From contig AP031354.1 of NCBI GenBank assembly GCA_037833965.1, positions 1,900,001-1,964,000 of the forward strand: a stretch of 64,000 bases of DNA, read 5' to 3'. The notes under the pieces are model-generated. The model saw only the letters and a program-made list of their open reading frames with translations. It did no database searches and was not told the origin of the DNA. How positions within the stretch are numbered: the stretch's first letter is position 1; each line of letters begins with the position of its first letter. The position numbers and the translations under genes are program-made. The DNA is from Marchantia polymorpha subsp. ruderalis (taxonomy: Eukaryota; Streptophyta; Marchantiopsida; Marchantiales; Marchantiaceae). Below are positions 63,941 through 64,000 of the stretch, piece after piece.

Positions 63941-64000
63941 TTATGAATTCCAAAAGAGTAGAAGCGCACTTTTCGACGGGAAGAAGGAAAGCACCATACA

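Overview
This is nuclear DNA from a land plant. The evidence is GT-AG split genes, GPI-anchored phytocyanin (early nodulin-like) genes, a plant bHLH regulator with MYC_N and ACT-like domains, and plant Copia and chromodomain Gypsy retrotransposons. My best guess is a bryophyte, perhaps a liverwort such as Marchantia, from the general character of the host genes and the coiled-coil transposon protein; this is inference and was not tested by any search.

Layout. 1-7833: a decayed Copia element on the + strand, entering from beyond the left edge and ending in a 3' LTR. It is split by a 4.57 kb insertion (251-4817) with an exact target duplication, which carries a broken coiled-coil Gag-like gene on the - strand. 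7834-14709: mostly a very AT-rich desert with hairpins. 14710-17288: an intact six-exon RPF2 gene (+), a 60S ribosome assembly factor. 17289-22158: gene-poor. 22159-31356: a nested retroelement block. A truncated Gypsy-type element (+) with a tRNA-Asp-like primer site holds a nearly complete but dead chromovirus (-) inside its 5' LTR, and the whole block sits between two ~168 bp direct repeats. 31357-35746: no recognisable gene.

35747-50654 (-) holds three phytocyanin/ENODL genes (35747-37501, 43168-46058, 49240-50654). Each has four exons with the same intron phases and near-identical exon lengths, and each has lost the copper ligands. They look like an old tandem duplication producing cell-surface, arabinogalactan-like proteins. 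50655-60724 is mostly AT-rich and gene-poor, with a hAT transposase remnant near 57.3-57.6 kb. 60725 to the right edge (-) is a bHLH transcription factor of the MYC/TT8/GL3 type, with bHLH-MYC_N end, unusual basic region, HLH and ACT-like domain; its 5' end is incomplete in the window.

The window alternates GC-balanced gene islands with AT-rich blocks. The host genes have no evident shared pathway: ribosome assembly (RPF2), cell surface/wall (three phytocyanins) and transcription (bHLH). Gene models were built by eye from splice sites, reading phase and family alignment from memory.
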